From: an uncultured Prevotella sp.
GTDB taxonomy: Bacteria; Bacteroidota; Bacteroidia; Bacteroidales; Bacteroidaceae
DNA length: 53,686 bases
NCBI GenBank assembly: GCA_944320105.1
Contig: CALUGA010000013.1
Location: 1-53,686 of the forward strand
Reading direction: 5' to 3'
Positions 44,305 to 53,613 of this stretch are shown piece after piece. A program made the translations under genes and the position numbers. How positions within the stretch are numbered: the first letter of the stretch is position 1; each line of letters starts with the position of its first letter. The notes under the pieces are model-generated. The model made no database searches and was not told the origin of the DNA. It was given only the letters and a program-made list of their open reading frames with translations.

Positions 44305-45240
44305 TTAGTCGTCGCTTTTTTCGCTGGTAGATTCATGCTTGTATGCTTCCAGCATATTGCAAAGTTCGTCTCTCACCATGTCTTTGAGGATTTCTGGCTC
44401 TATCACTTCGGCAGACCGTCCCATGCCGAGGAGCCTAAGCACAAGTTCGTGACTGGGTGCAAGTCTATATCTGAAGTCTGTGTAGTTTGGTGTGCTTTGC
44501 ACTTCTTCTTGCGACTCGTGGAGAGGCACGGAGCGCAAATGTGCGGCCATTACGCCATGAACCCTGACAACGATGTTCTCCGGTTTGAGTCCTTCGTTGA
44601 CGTAGATGCCGACGCTGTTGCGGAAATATTCTTTCGGGCTGAAGTCTTTCGGATATTCAAAGTGCTTGTCGGTGGCTTCCATGTTCCATGCCCGGTCGAG
44701 CGAGATTGTCCTGATGTCGCGGTCTTCTTCTACCATGCCGACAACATACCACCGCTGCCTAAGCACCTTGATGCAGTACGGTCTGAAATGCAGTTCGCGT
44801 GGCTCGGTCTTGTAATACGACTGGTATTTCACATTCAGCACCCTGCATTCTCTCATGGCGCGAATCACCGTTTGCAGGAATTGCGCCCCGTCCGACATTT
44901 CTTCCAGGATGATTCTTTCGTGCAGGTCTGCGCTTTGGCGTATAGTCTCCACAGTGTTGAATGTGTTCACAAGCCATTGCAGGTATGGGGCATTGTCCAA
45001 CGGAGCCTCATTGCTGATGCTATATTTGTAGCCGTCTGCGGCAGAACACGCAATGGAAATGCCGAACATGGAGCACAATGCGTCCTTGTGGTTGTGGAAT
45101 GTCCGCAGGCTAAGAGACTTGCGCTCATCGTTGATGGAGGCAGAATCCCACATCCTGCTTATCTCCTCGAATGTGAGCCGCTTGTATCTAAGCAGTGTGT
45201 TGAGGAGCCACAGCTGGCGTTTGAAAGCGTTGCTTGACAT
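44305..45240 (-). CDS. WYL-domain transcriptional regulator
   Basis: A 311-aa DNA-binding regulator. The N-terminal winged helix-turn-helix (about 1-75) includes LTFEEISRMWDSASINDERKSLSLRTFHNH parts. The WYL domain (about 125-205) has LHFRPYCIKVLRQRWYVVGM, where RWYVVGM is the local form of the WYL motif. A C-terminal extension (about 215-300) matches the WCX-type dimer or ligand module. This three-part layout is that of BrxR/CapW-like repressors, which control phage-defence operons in other bacteria. It lies between a DUF4160-DUF2442 pair and a nuclease-like operon on the same strand. Confidence 0.85.
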   Translation of the reverse strand: MSSNAFKRQLWLLNTLLRYKRLTFEEISRMWDSASINDERKSLSLRTFHNHKDALCSMFGISIACSAADGYKYSISNEAPLDNAPYLQWLVNTFNTVETIRQSADLHERIILEEMSDGAQFLQTVIRAMRECRVLNVKYQSYYKTEPRELHFRPYCIKVLRQRWYVVGMVEEDRDIRTISLDRAWNMEATDKHFEYPKDFSPKEYFRNSVGIYVNEGLKPENIVVRVHGVMAAHLRSVPLHESQEEVQSTPNYTDFRYRLAPSHELVLRLLGMGRSAEVIEPEILKDMVRDELCNMLEAYKHESTSEKSDD

Positions 45241-45269
45241 TTGCCGCCTTGTAATCTTAGACGGTGCAT

Positions 45270-45512
45270 TTATGACAATCGCATCAAATCCTCAATGGAA
45301 TATACTTTGCTTAAGTCCTTGAACGTGAAAAACTGGTCGTCCAGTATCATCCATTCAGCGCGCTTTTTCAGTGAAAGTTGCTTTATGTCCGGGAAAAAGG
45401 ACACCGGCACAATCACTTCACGGCCATCAGTAAGATATGCTGCTATTTTGCCATGGTGGGAAGTGAAATCCAAGTTCTTGATTCCTACATTCGTATTCTT
45501 AATCTTGCACAT
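45270..45512 (-). CDS. DUF2442-like small protein
   Basis: An 80-aa protein with the DUF2442 pattern: an N-terminal strand block (LDFTSHHGKIAAYLTDGREVIVPVSFFPDI), then LSLKKRAEWMILDDQFFTF and a short C-terminal segment. DUF2442 proteins often sit next to DUF4160 proteins, as here (nine bases away). The pair has been proposed as toxin-antitoxin-like, but I know of no firm function. The WYL gene begins 29 bases after its stop, so all three may be one transcript. Confidence 0.75.
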   Translation of the reverse strand: MCKIKNTNVGIKNLDFTSHHGKIAAYLTDGREVIVPVSFFPDIKQLSLKKRAEWMILDDQFFTFKDLSKVYSIEDLMRLS

Positions 45513-45521
45513 GCCAACCTC

Positions 45522-45818
45522 CTATTTCTCAATGTTCTTCACTTTGGTCTTTTGGCCTTTGAAAGTCAGGGTAATTTGTTCGTTGATGAACTCCCAATGC
45601 CTGTCTATGGCGTCCACTATCATCTGATTGTCTTTTGGTGACAAGTCAGATTCTACTATCTCGATGCACTTTTCGCCATTCCTTTCTATCCATATCTTAG
45701 CCACAGAGCGCAAGCGGCGACCGCCTTTGCGGAATACGTGGATGTGGCGGCGATTGTCGTAAATGTCCGTAGGTATTGATACCAAAAGGAACATCTTTAT
45801 GATAGCTAACTGCCCCAT
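45522..45818 (-). CDS. DUF4160-like small protein
   Basis: A 98-aa protein. DIYDNRRHIHVFRKGGRRLRSVAKIWIE matches in pattern the HxHVF...AKIWIE core of DUF4160 proteins. The frame continues to 45926, but a -7 box at 45853-45846 lies downstream of that ATG, so the ATG at 45818 (MGQLAIIKMF) is the start, with a leader of about 20 bases. It is the first gene of the minus-strand cluster and precedes the DUF2442 gene by nine bases. Confidence 0.75.
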   Translation of the reverse strand: MGQLAIIKMFLLVSIPTDIYDNRRHIHVFRKGGRRLRSVAKIWIERNGEKCIEIVESDLSPKDNQMIVDAIDRHWEFINEQITLTFKGQKTKVKNIEK

Positions 45819-45845
45819 AATATTCGTGGGTTGTTGTCCACGCCA

Positions 45846-45853
45846 CAAAGATA
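45846..45853 (-). promoter_or_regulatory. -7 box of the DUF4160-DUF2442-WYL transcript
   Basis: On the minus strand TATCTTTG (45853-45846) matches TAnnTTTG. It points away from the divergent thiamine promoter at 45971. Confidence 0.6.
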
Positions 45854-45970
45854 GGGAAAAAAGTCCAAATTGCATTCGCCAGCAGACATAAAATGTAAGA
45901 AATCGCATTGTTCTGTAATATGCCACGCTTTTTTATTGTGAAAAGTGCATCGGGTTACGTATTTTTTTGC

Positions 45971-45978
45971 TAAGTTTG
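45971..45978 (+). promoter_or_regulatory. -7 box of the thiamine operon
   Basis: TAAGTTTG matches TAnnTTTG; transcription would start near 45985, about 35 bases before the TPP aptamer. Confidence 0.6.
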
Positions 45979-46019
45979 CAGCTGCAAAACAAAAGTGCGC
46001 ACAGTCCGGCCCGGCGGGC

Positions 46020-46103
46020 CGGCAGGGGTGCTCGGGCTGTTGCCCGGGCTGAGATCATACCCGTAAGACCTGATTCGGATAATGCCGACGGAGGGAACCG
46101 ACA
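46020..46103 (+). promoter_or_regulatory. TPP riboswitch (THI element)
   Basis: The conserved thiamine pyrophosphate aptamer is seen: AGGGGTGCTCGGG at 46024, CTGAGATCATACCCGTAAGA across 46049-46068, CCTGATTCGGATAATGCCG next, and CGGAGGGAA at 46089-46097. About 95 bases separate it from the thiG start codon, where AAGGAG lies just upstream of the ATG. Binding of TPP should lower expression of the operon. Confidence 0.95.
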
Positions 46104-46196
46104 ATGCCAATGTTGCTTTTTGCAAGTCCGAAAGGCACACGGCCTATATCGCAGGCAAGCCCCTTATTTGCGCCATATATATAAATAAGGAGAAAA

Positions 46197-46970
46197 ATGG
46201 AAAAGTTAGTGATTGCAGGCAAGGAGTTTTCCTCGCGCCTGTTTCTGGGAACCGGCAAGTTCAGTTCCAACGAAGTGATGGCCCAGGCCATCGAAGCCTC
46301 CGGCACGGAGATGGTGACCATGGCCATGAAGCGCATCGACCTGGCCGACAAGGGCGACGACATGCTCGCCCACATCGCCCGCCCCGGCATACAGTTGCTG
46401 CCCAACACCTCCGGCACGCGCAACGCCGAGGAGGCCGTTTTTGCCGCCAAGATGGCCCGCGAGGCTTTCGGCACCAACTGGCTCAAGCTTGAAATCCACC
46501 CCGACCCGCGCTACCTGCTGCCCGACCCCGTGGAGACGCTGCGGGCAACCGAGCTGCTCGTGAAGGAGGGCTTCGTGGTGCTGCCCTACTGCCAGGCCGA
46601 CCCCGTGATCTGCAAGCGGCTGGCTGAGGTCGGCGCCGCCACTGTTATGCCGCTCGCCGCCCCCATAGGCACAAACATGGGGCTGCGCACCCTCGACTTC
46701 CTTAACATCATAATAGAAGAGGCTTCGGTGCCTGTCGTCGTTGATGCGGGCATAGGCGCACCGAGCGATGCTGCAAAGGCCATGGAGATAGGGGCCGACG
46801 CAGTGCTCGTAAACACGGCCATCTCAGTGGCAGGCGACCCTGTGGCCATGGCGCGCGCGTTCAAGACGGCGGTCGAGGCCGGGCGCGAGGCGTTCGAGGC
46901 AGGGCTTGGCAACCGGTCGATGGACATGACTGCCGAGGCCAGCTCGCCGCTGACCGCGTTCCTCAACTGA
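46197..46970 (+). CDS. thiG: Thiazole synthase
   Basis: Makes the thiazole phosphate moiety of thiamine from deoxyxylulose phosphate, dehydroglycine and the ThiS thiocarboxylate (257 aa, TIM barrel). [10 protein letters not shown] at 16-24 and NWLKLEI with Lys97, the Schiff-base lysine, are visible; [24 protein letters not shown] near 180-203 binds phosphate. First gene after the riboswitch. Unusually for the order in relatives, it precedes thiS, and a repeat array separates the two. Confidence 0.95.
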   Translation: MEKLVIAGKEFSSRLFLGTGKFSSNEVMAQAIEASGTEMVTMAMKRIDLADKGDDMLAHIARPGIQLLPNTSGTRNAEEAVFAAKMAREAFGTNWLKLEIHPDPRYLLPDPVETLRATELLVKEGFVVLPYCQADPVICKRLAEVGAATVMPLAAPIGTNMGLRTLDFLNIIIEEASVPVVVDAGIGAPSDAAKAMEIGADAVLVNTAISVAGDPVAMARAFKTAVEAGREAFEAGLGNRSMDMTAEASSPLTAFLN

Positions 46971-47015
46971 TGCGAAAAAATCTTACATCCGGCTCCCTTG
47001 CATAGCCGTACCGCC

Positions 47016-47105
47016 TTTCCGGGGTTGCCGAACGGCCTGTTTGGCAGTGCAAAACGGCCTGTTTCAGCGTACCGAACGGCCTGTTTCATGGCGCAATATC
47101 GGTGC
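47016..47105. repeat. 22-bp hairpin-repeat array 7, between thiG and thiS
   Basis: Units begin at 47016 (24 bases), 47040, 47062 and 47084, with three CGGCCTG cores. This array lies inside what should be one operon, in the 235-base gap between thiG and thiS, so it is probably transcribed into the thiamine mRNA. Confidence 0.82.
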
Positions 47106-47205
47106 TTTTGCAACGCGCTGAGGCACAATGGGTTACGCAAGGAGTGCGGGATGATGGCGCAATGGTAAACTATTTTTACATATAAACAGACAATAACCAT
47201 CAGCA

Positions 47206-47406
47206 ATGAACATCAAGATAAACAACGAGCCGGCCATTGTGTCCGACGGCATGAAGCTGGCTTCGATAGCAACGATGCTCCAGTTGCCCGACAAGGGAGT
47301 GGCCGTGGCCGTGAACAACGCCATGGTGCCGCGCACGGAGTGGGCCACCCACACCGTGCAAGAGGGCGACGACATAGTTATACTTAAAGCTTTTTGTGGA
47401 GGATAA
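47206..47406 (+). CDS. thiS: Sulfur carrier protein ThiS
   Basis: Ubiquitin-fold sulfur carrier of 66 aa. The C-terminal Gly-Gly (AFCGG) is the site that becomes adenylated and then thiocarboxylated before sulfur transfer to ThiG. The adenylating enzyme ThiF is not encoded in this window. thiH starts four bases after its stop, and the ribosome site of thiH overlaps the thiS end. Confidence 0.93.
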   Translation: MNIKINNEPAIVSDGMKLASIATMLQLPDKGVAVAVNNAMVPRTEWATHTVQEGDDIVILKAFCGG

Positions 47407-47410
47407 AGCC

Positions 47411-48541
47411 ATGTTTTACGACGAAATAAAGAAGATAAGCTGGGACGAGACAACCCAGAAAATCATGTCGAAGACCGACGCCGACGTGCGCCGCGCGCTC
47501 TCCAAGCGCCACCTTTCGGTAGACGACTTCATGGCGCTCGTGTCGCCCGCCGCCGACAAGTACCTTGAGCAGATGGCCCGCCTCAGCCGTATGTACACGC
47601 GCGAGCGTTTCGGCAAGACCATCAATATGTTCATCCCGATTTACATCACCAACTCTTGCTCCAACTCGTGCGTTTACTGCGGCTTCCACGTGCAGAACAA
47701 GATGCCGCGCACGGTGCTCACCGAGGAGGAGATAGTGCGCGAGTATGAGGCCATAAAGAAGCTCGGCCCGTTCGACAACTTGCTCGTGCTCACTGGCGAG
47801 AACCCCGCCGTGGCCGGCGTGAAATACATAGCCCGCGCCCTCGACCTGGCCAAGCCCTACTTCAACAACCTGCAGATTGAGGTGATGCCACTGCGCTCGG
47901 AGGACTATGCCGAGCTGCGCCACCACGGGCTGAACGGCGTAATCTGCTTCCAGGAAACCTATAACGAGGCCCGCTACAAGGTTTACCACCCGCGCGGCCC
48001 GAAGTCGAACTACGAGTGGAGGCTCAACGGATACGACCGCATGGGGCAGGCCGGCGTACACAAGATCGGCATGGGCGCGCTCATCGGCCTTGAGGACTGG
48101 CGCACCGAGGTGACCATGATGGCCTACCACCTGCGCTACCTTGAAAAGACCTATTGGCGCACGCAGTACAGCGTAAACTTCCCGCGTATGCGCCGCGCGG
48201 AGAACGGCGGCTTCCAGCCAAACGTGGAGATGACCGACCGCGAGCTTGCCCAGGTAACGTTCGCCATGCGTATCTTCGACCACGACGTAGACATATCGTA
48301 CTCCACACGCGAGAATCCTGACGTGCGCAACCACATGGCCACGCTCGGCGTAACCACCATGAGCGCCGAGAGCCACACCGACCCGGGAGGCTACGCCTGC
48401 TACCCCAACGCCCTGGAACAGTTCCATGTGAGCGACGAGCGCACCGCCGCAGAGGTGGACCGCGACCTCCGTGCCATCGGCATGGAGCCTGTGTGGAAGA
48501 ACTGGGACGCAAGTTTCGACCGCATCTCAATGTTGAATTAG
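47411..48541 (+). CDS. thiH: 2-iminoacetate synthase (radical SAM)
   Basis: Cleaves tyrosine to dehydroglycine for thiazole formation in anaerobes (376 aa). The radical SAM cluster motif CSNSCVYC (CxxxCxxC) lies near residue 82, and the glycine-rich and C-terminal ThiH features follow. The frame opens with GTG at 47396, but GGAGG followed by ATG at 47411 gives a better start directly after thiS. ThiH rather than the oxygen-dependent ThiO fits an anaerobe. Confidence 0.94.
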   Translation: MFYDEIKKISWDETTQKIMSKTDADVRRALSKRHLSVDDFMALVSPAADKYLEQMARLSRMYTRERFGKTINMFIPIYITNSCSNSCVYCGFHVQNKMPRTVLTEEEIVREYEAIKKLGPFDNLLVLTGENPAVAGVKYIARALDLAKPYFNNLQIEVMPLRSEDYAELRHHGLNGVICFQETYNEARYKVYHPRGPKSNYEWRLNGYDRMGQAGVHKIGMGALIGLEDWRTEVTMMAYHLRYLEKTYWRTQYSVNFPRMRRAENGGFQPNVEMTDRELAQVTFAMRIFDHDVDISYSTRENPDVRNHMATLGVTTMSAESHTDPGGYACYPNALEQFHVSDERTAAEVDRDLRAIGMEPVWKNWDASFDRISMLN

Positions 48542-48780
48542 GAGTGGAGAAAAGGAGTTAAAATGGAGCTATAGAAGGAGTTAAATGGAGTTATAGAAGG
48601 AGTTAAATGGAGTTAGATGAAGTTAGAGGGAGTTAGATGAAGTTAGAGGGAGTTAGATGACGTATGCTTTGCAGGCAGGTTGCATTGGCGCCTTGCCTGG
48701 ATACAAGGCATTTGTCCTCTGACTCCTCAGCGGAACGCAGCGTAGCGATAACTCCCTATAACTCCTTCTTACTCCTTAAA
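48541..48780. repeat. GGAGTTA-heptad inverted-repeat element, copy 2
   Basis: About eight direct copies of GGAGTTA occupy 48541-48657, then GACGTATGCTTTGCAGG, then inverted copies (TAACTCC, ACTCCTT) at 48749-48778. It shares the heptad arms and the GACGTATGCTT junction with the element at 24219-24486 but has a different centre. It starts directly at the thiH stop codon and fills the 250-base gap before thiD. Confidence 0.8.
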
Positions 48781-48791
48781 TAATAAAAGAT

Positions 48792-49610
48792 ATGCATTAC
48801 CTTCCCGTCCTAACGATAGCCGGCAGCGACTGCAGCGGCGGCGCCGGCATCCAGGCAGACATAAAAACGATGTCGGCCCTGGGCTGTTACGCCGCTTCGG
48901 CCATCACTGCCGTCACCGTGCAGAACACCGTGGGCGTGGCGGCAGTGGAGCCGGTGAAGCCCGAAACCGTGGCCGCCCAAATACGGGCGGTTATGGACGA
49001 CATACGTCCCGTGGCTGTAAAGATAGGCATGGCGGGCGATGCCGCCACGATGCGGGCCATTGCTTCGGCACTGCGGGCGTACAGCCCTCAGGCCGTAGTG
49101 GTTGACCCCGTCATGGTGTCCACCAGCGGCCATGTGCTCATGCCGCCCGAGGCAATTGACGCTTTCCGCCGCGAACTGATGCCGCTGGCCACCTTGCTCA
49201 CGCCCAACGTGCCGGAGGCTGAGGTGCTTTCGGGCCTTGCCATCAGCGATGAGGCTTCTTGCCACGCCGCCGGACTGGTGATTGCGCGCGACGCTCACTG
49301 CCCCGTGCTCATCAAGGGCGGGCACGTTGGAGGGCAGGACAAAGTAGACCGCCTCTTCGATACCGACGGGCGGCTGGCCGAGACCTACGCCGCAGAGGCG
49401 GTGGAAACGCCCAACACCCACGGCACGGGCTGCACCCTGTCGTCTGCCATAGCCTGTTTCCTCGCCCGGGGGCTTGCCCTCGCCGAGGCCGTAAGGCAGG
49501 CCAAGGCTTACGTCACCGAGGCTCTCAAGGCCGGCGCCGGCGTGTCCGTGGGGCATGGCCACGGCCCGGTGAACCACTTTTTCAACCCCGTAAAGATGCT
49601 GAAAGTATGA
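48792..49610 (+). CDS. thiD: Hydroxymethylpyrimidine (phosphate) kinase
   Basis: Phosphorylates HMP and HMP-phosphate to HMP-diphosphate (272 aa, ribokinase fold). Signatures: TIAGSDCSGGAGIQADIKT (8-26) binds the pyrimidine, VDPVMVSTSG near 107-116, and the ATP and anion-hole region NTHGTGCTLSSAIA near 209-222. Its stop overlaps the thiE start by four bases. Confidence 0.95.
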   Translation: MHYLPVLTIAGSDCSGGAGIQADIKTMSALGCYAASAITAVTVQNTVGVAAVEPVKPETVAAQIRAVMDDIRPVAVKIGMAGDAATMRAIASALRAYSPQAVVVDPVMVSTSGHVLMPPEAIDAFRRELMPLATLLTPNVPEAEVLSGLAISDEASCHAAGLVIARDAHCPVLIKGGHVGGQDKVDRLFDTDGRLAETYAAEAVETPNTHGTGCTLSSAIACFLARGLALAEAVRQAKAYVTEALKAGAGVSVGHGHGPVNHFFNPVKMLKV

Positions 49611-50221
49611 TACCAGTACAGTTTATAACCCACCAAAATGAGCGCTTCGGCTATGTAGACGGCGCGCGCATGGCCCTGCAAGGCGGCTGCAAGTGGATTC
49701 AGCTGCGCATGAAGGGTGCCACCGACGATGAGGTGAGGGCTGCGGCAAAGGCCATCCAGCCGCTCTGCAAGGAGCAGGAGGCCGTGTTCGTGATAGACGA
49801 CCGTGTGGCCTTGGCCAAGGAACTGAAGGCCGACGGCGTTCACCTCGGCAAGAACGACATGCCCGTGAGTGAGGCGAGGCGCGTGCTCGGCGAGGACTTC
49901 ATCATCGGTGGAACAGCAAACACCTACGACGACATAGAGCGGCTGTACCGCGAAGGGGCCGACTACATTGGCTGCGGGCCGTTCCGCTTTACCACCACCA
50001 AGCAGAACCTGGCCCCCGTGCTCGGCCTTGAAGGCTACTTCACCCTTGTCAACCGTATGCGCGCGGCGGGCATCATGCTGCCCGTTGTGGCCATCGGCGG
50101 CATACGCTTTGAAGACATTCCCGACCTCATGCGCACCGGGGTGCGCGGCATAGCCGTCTCCGGCGCGGTGCTCGGCGCTCCCGACCCCGTGGCCGAAATG
50201 CGCCGGATGGTGGGAGAATAG
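49607..50221 (+). CDS. thiE: Thiamine phosphate synthase
   Basis: Joins HMP-diphosphate and thiazole phosphate to thiamine phosphate (204 aa, TIM barrel). QLRMKGATDDE near 24-34 binds the pyrophosphate, DDRVALAKELKADGVHLGKNDMP near 64-86 and GCGPFRFTTTKQ near 124-135 are the family signatures. The start at 49607 overlaps thiD by ATGA. An open frame extends further upstream but lies inside thiD. Confidence 0.94.
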   Translation: MIPVQFITHQNERFGYVDGARMALQGGCKWIQLRMKGATDDEVRAAAKAIQPLCKEQEAVFVIDDRVALAKELKADGVHLGKNDMPVSEARRVLGEDFIIGGTANTYDDIERLYREGADYIGCGPFRFTTTKQNLAPVLGLEGYFTLVNRMRAAGIMLPVVAIGGIRFEDIPDLMRTGVRGIAVSGAVLGAPDPVAEMRRMVGE

Positions 50222-50247
50222 TCCTATAATAACAACAAAAAGAATAA

Positions 50248-51828
<1,581 letters not shown>

Positions 51829-51874
51829 CCTCCGGCGCGGCCCGGCTGACAACCTTGGCGGCTGGCCCGCGCCG

Positions 51875-51882
51875 TATCTTTG
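51875..51882 (+). promoter_or_regulatory. -7 box in front of the second thiE-like gene
   Basis: TATCTTTG matches TAnnTTTG; transcription would start near 51889, so the gene can also be made independently of the TPP riboswitch. This also decides against the ATG at 51885. Confidence 0.5.
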
Positions 51883-51893
51883 GCATGCTTCAA

Positions 51894-52490
51894 ATGAAAT
51901 TCATCGTGTTCACCTCCCCGGATTTCATCCCCGGGGAGGCTTTTTATGTAAGGCAGATGTTCGAGGCGGGGCTCGACGTGCTTCACCTGCGCAAGCCCGG
52001 GGCCTCGGCTGGAGACTGCGCGCGGCTCCTCGACGCCGTGCCGGGGCAGTGGCTGGGGCGCATCGTGGTGCACGACCACTTCGGGCTGTGCCGCGACTAC
52101 GGCCTGATGGGGGTCCACCTGAACAGCCGCCACCCGTCGCCGCCGTCGTCGTTCGCCCCGCGCTCGGTGTCGGCCTCGTGCCACTCGCTGGCCGAGGTGG
52201 CCCGGCGCAAGGCCGGGCTGAGCTACGTCACGCTCAGTCCCGTGTTCGACAGCATATCGAAGCAGGGCTACCGCTCGGCTTATACCGCCTCGGAGCTGGA
52301 GCGGGCAGCGGCCTCCGGCCTGATCGACAGCCGCGTCGTGGCGCTCGGCGGCGTCAGCCTGCAGTTCATCCCGCGGCTGCGCGACTGGGGCTTCGGCGGC
52401 GCCGCGCTCCTCGGCGACGTGTGGGAGCGCGCCGGGCAGCCCGGTTTCGACGTCTACCTGCGGCGGCTGCGTGCCGCGCTCGGCGGCTGA
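51894..52490 (+). CDS. ThiE/TenI-like thiamine phosphate synthase paralogue
   Basis: A 198-aa TIM-barrel protein of the ThiE/TenI superfamily. HLRKPGAS near residue 30 parallels the QLRxK signature, VHLNSRHP near 77 and YVTLSPVFDSISKQGYRS near 117-134 parallel the GPVFxTxTK region. Such a second copy is common in Bacteroidota thiamine loci and may act as thiazole tautomerase (TenI-like) or as a second synthase. I start it at the ATG at 51894 because of the -7 box; the leader is then only about five bases. Confidence 0.82.
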   Translation: MKFIVFTSPDFIPGEAFYVRQMFEAGLDVLHLRKPGASAGDCARLLDAVPGQWLGRIVVHDHFGLCRDYGLMGVHLNSRHPSPPSSFAPRSVSASCHSLAEVARRKAGLSYVTLSPVFDSISKQGYRSAYTASELERAAASGLIDSRVVALGGVSLQFIPRLRDWGFGGAALLGDVWERAGQPGFDVYLRRLRAALGG

Positions 52491-52564
52491 CCTTTGGCAG
52501 GCGCGTGCATGTGCGTGTGCTGAAAAATGCTTACATCTGCACCAGCCTCTGGCGTATTGCGTCC

Positions 52565-52664
52565 CCGCGGGGGCCGTTTGGCACCGCCAAACGGCCCCCG
52601 CGGCATTCTGAAACGGCCCTTTCCGCGCCGCAGAACGGCTTGCTCCGCCAGTCCGCTGTGCCAC
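52565..52664. repeat. 22-bp hairpin-repeat array 8 with an 18-bp perfect stem
   Basis: Units begin at 52577, 52599, 52621 and 52643. The first unit extends to a perfect 18-bp stem (52565-52582 with 52586-52603) closed by the three-base loop ACC. There is no T-tract. It is the strongest hairpin in any array and lies 75 bases after the thiE-like gene. The remaining 215 bases before the next gene show nothing further that I can support. Confidence 0.82.
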
Positions 52665-52881
52665 TGCGGATTAGCAGTGCCGCCGGCTTGCCGCAGCCGC
52701 AGGGAATCTTTTTTTTAAGCGGCAGGGGGATTTTTGTCCGCCGTCCTGCCCGTTATCCACATTGTTTTTATTACCATTGCATGGAGCAAGCTGCCCAGGG
52801 GCGACCGTTGGCGACCGCCATCGGCCCACTGCCTCCTCCGTGGGGGAGGCGCATGGCCGGCTACCTGACCTATTGGAACGG

Positions 52882-53613
52882 ATGAGACATCTCTATATTA
52901 TTCTTATGGCATTTGCGGCGGCCTTGTTCTCCTGCGGACGGCCCGACTACCCGACAGAACTCCTGTCTGTCGACAGCCTCAGCGAGGTGCGCCCCGACAG
53001 CGCCAAGGCGGTGCTCGGGCGCGTTGGGCAAGGGCTGGAGGCCTTTGACGACGACGCCCGTTGGTATTACAGGCTGCTGCGGCTGAAAGTGCGCGGCAAG
53101 GTTTACGACGCGTTCTCCGCGGCCGACAGCGCCGAGGCTTTTGACGTCCTGGCGCACTACCGCGGAGGGGGCGACAGCGCGCTTTGCTATTTCGACCGTG
53201 CCATCCGGTGCGCCAAATCATTGCGCGACAGCGTGCTCGTGAACGGCTTCGTGGCATCGCTTGCTTCTTATTATATTTCAGTCAAGGATTACCGTAAGGT
53301 GGACAGCTGTCTCGCGCCATACGTCTCGCATGTTAATGTCGTCGATAAGATTCCTATTTACGGCATGATGGCGGTTGTTTGCATGAACACAGGGCGTTAT
53401 GAGGAAGGCTATTTGTATTGTGCGGAGATGTTGAGTGAAGGGACGATATTGTCTAAACAGAACGCCTGCCGATTGATTTTGCTGTATTATTCACACCATG
53501 GGGATATGGCGAGTGTGTCTAAATACGTGTCGCTGCTATCCGAATACACAGATTCTTTGGACAAAGTTACAGCAAAAGATGTTGTTGCCAGGATGAACGC
53601 GAGCTATAATTAA
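52882..53613 (+). CDS. TPR-like lipoprotein, probably truncated
   Basis: A 243-aa lipoprotein: the signal peptide ends in LFSC with Cys18 as lipidation site. The rest is helical and resembles the N-terminal tetratricopeptide-like part (LLSVDSLSEVRPDSAKAVL, ALCYFDRAIRCAKSL) of a Bacteroidales family whose members continue after a similar ARMNASYN segment into a membrane helix and coiled coil. Here the frame stops at exactly that point, and the sequence becomes A+T-rich, so the gene may be cut by an insertion or be a short variant. The upstream frame to 52762 is ignored because the signal peptide starts at 52882. Confidence 0.65.
   Translation: MRHLYIILMAFAAALFSCGRPDYPTELLSVDSLSEVRPDSAKAVLGRVGQGLEAFDDDARWYYRLLRLKVRGKVYDAFSAADSAEAFDVLAHYRGGGDSALCYFDRAIRCAKSLRDSVLVNGFVASLASYYISVKDYRKVDSCLAPYVSHVNVVDKIPIYGMMAVVCMNTGRYEEGYLYCAEMLSEGTILSKQNACRLILLYYSHHGDMASVSKYVSLLSEYTDSLDKVTAKDVVARMNASYN

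Noticed and set aside
49259-49606. N-terminal extension of thiE
   Set aside because: It is the shadow of thiD in another frame; the ATGA overlap at 49607 gives a normal ThiE start.
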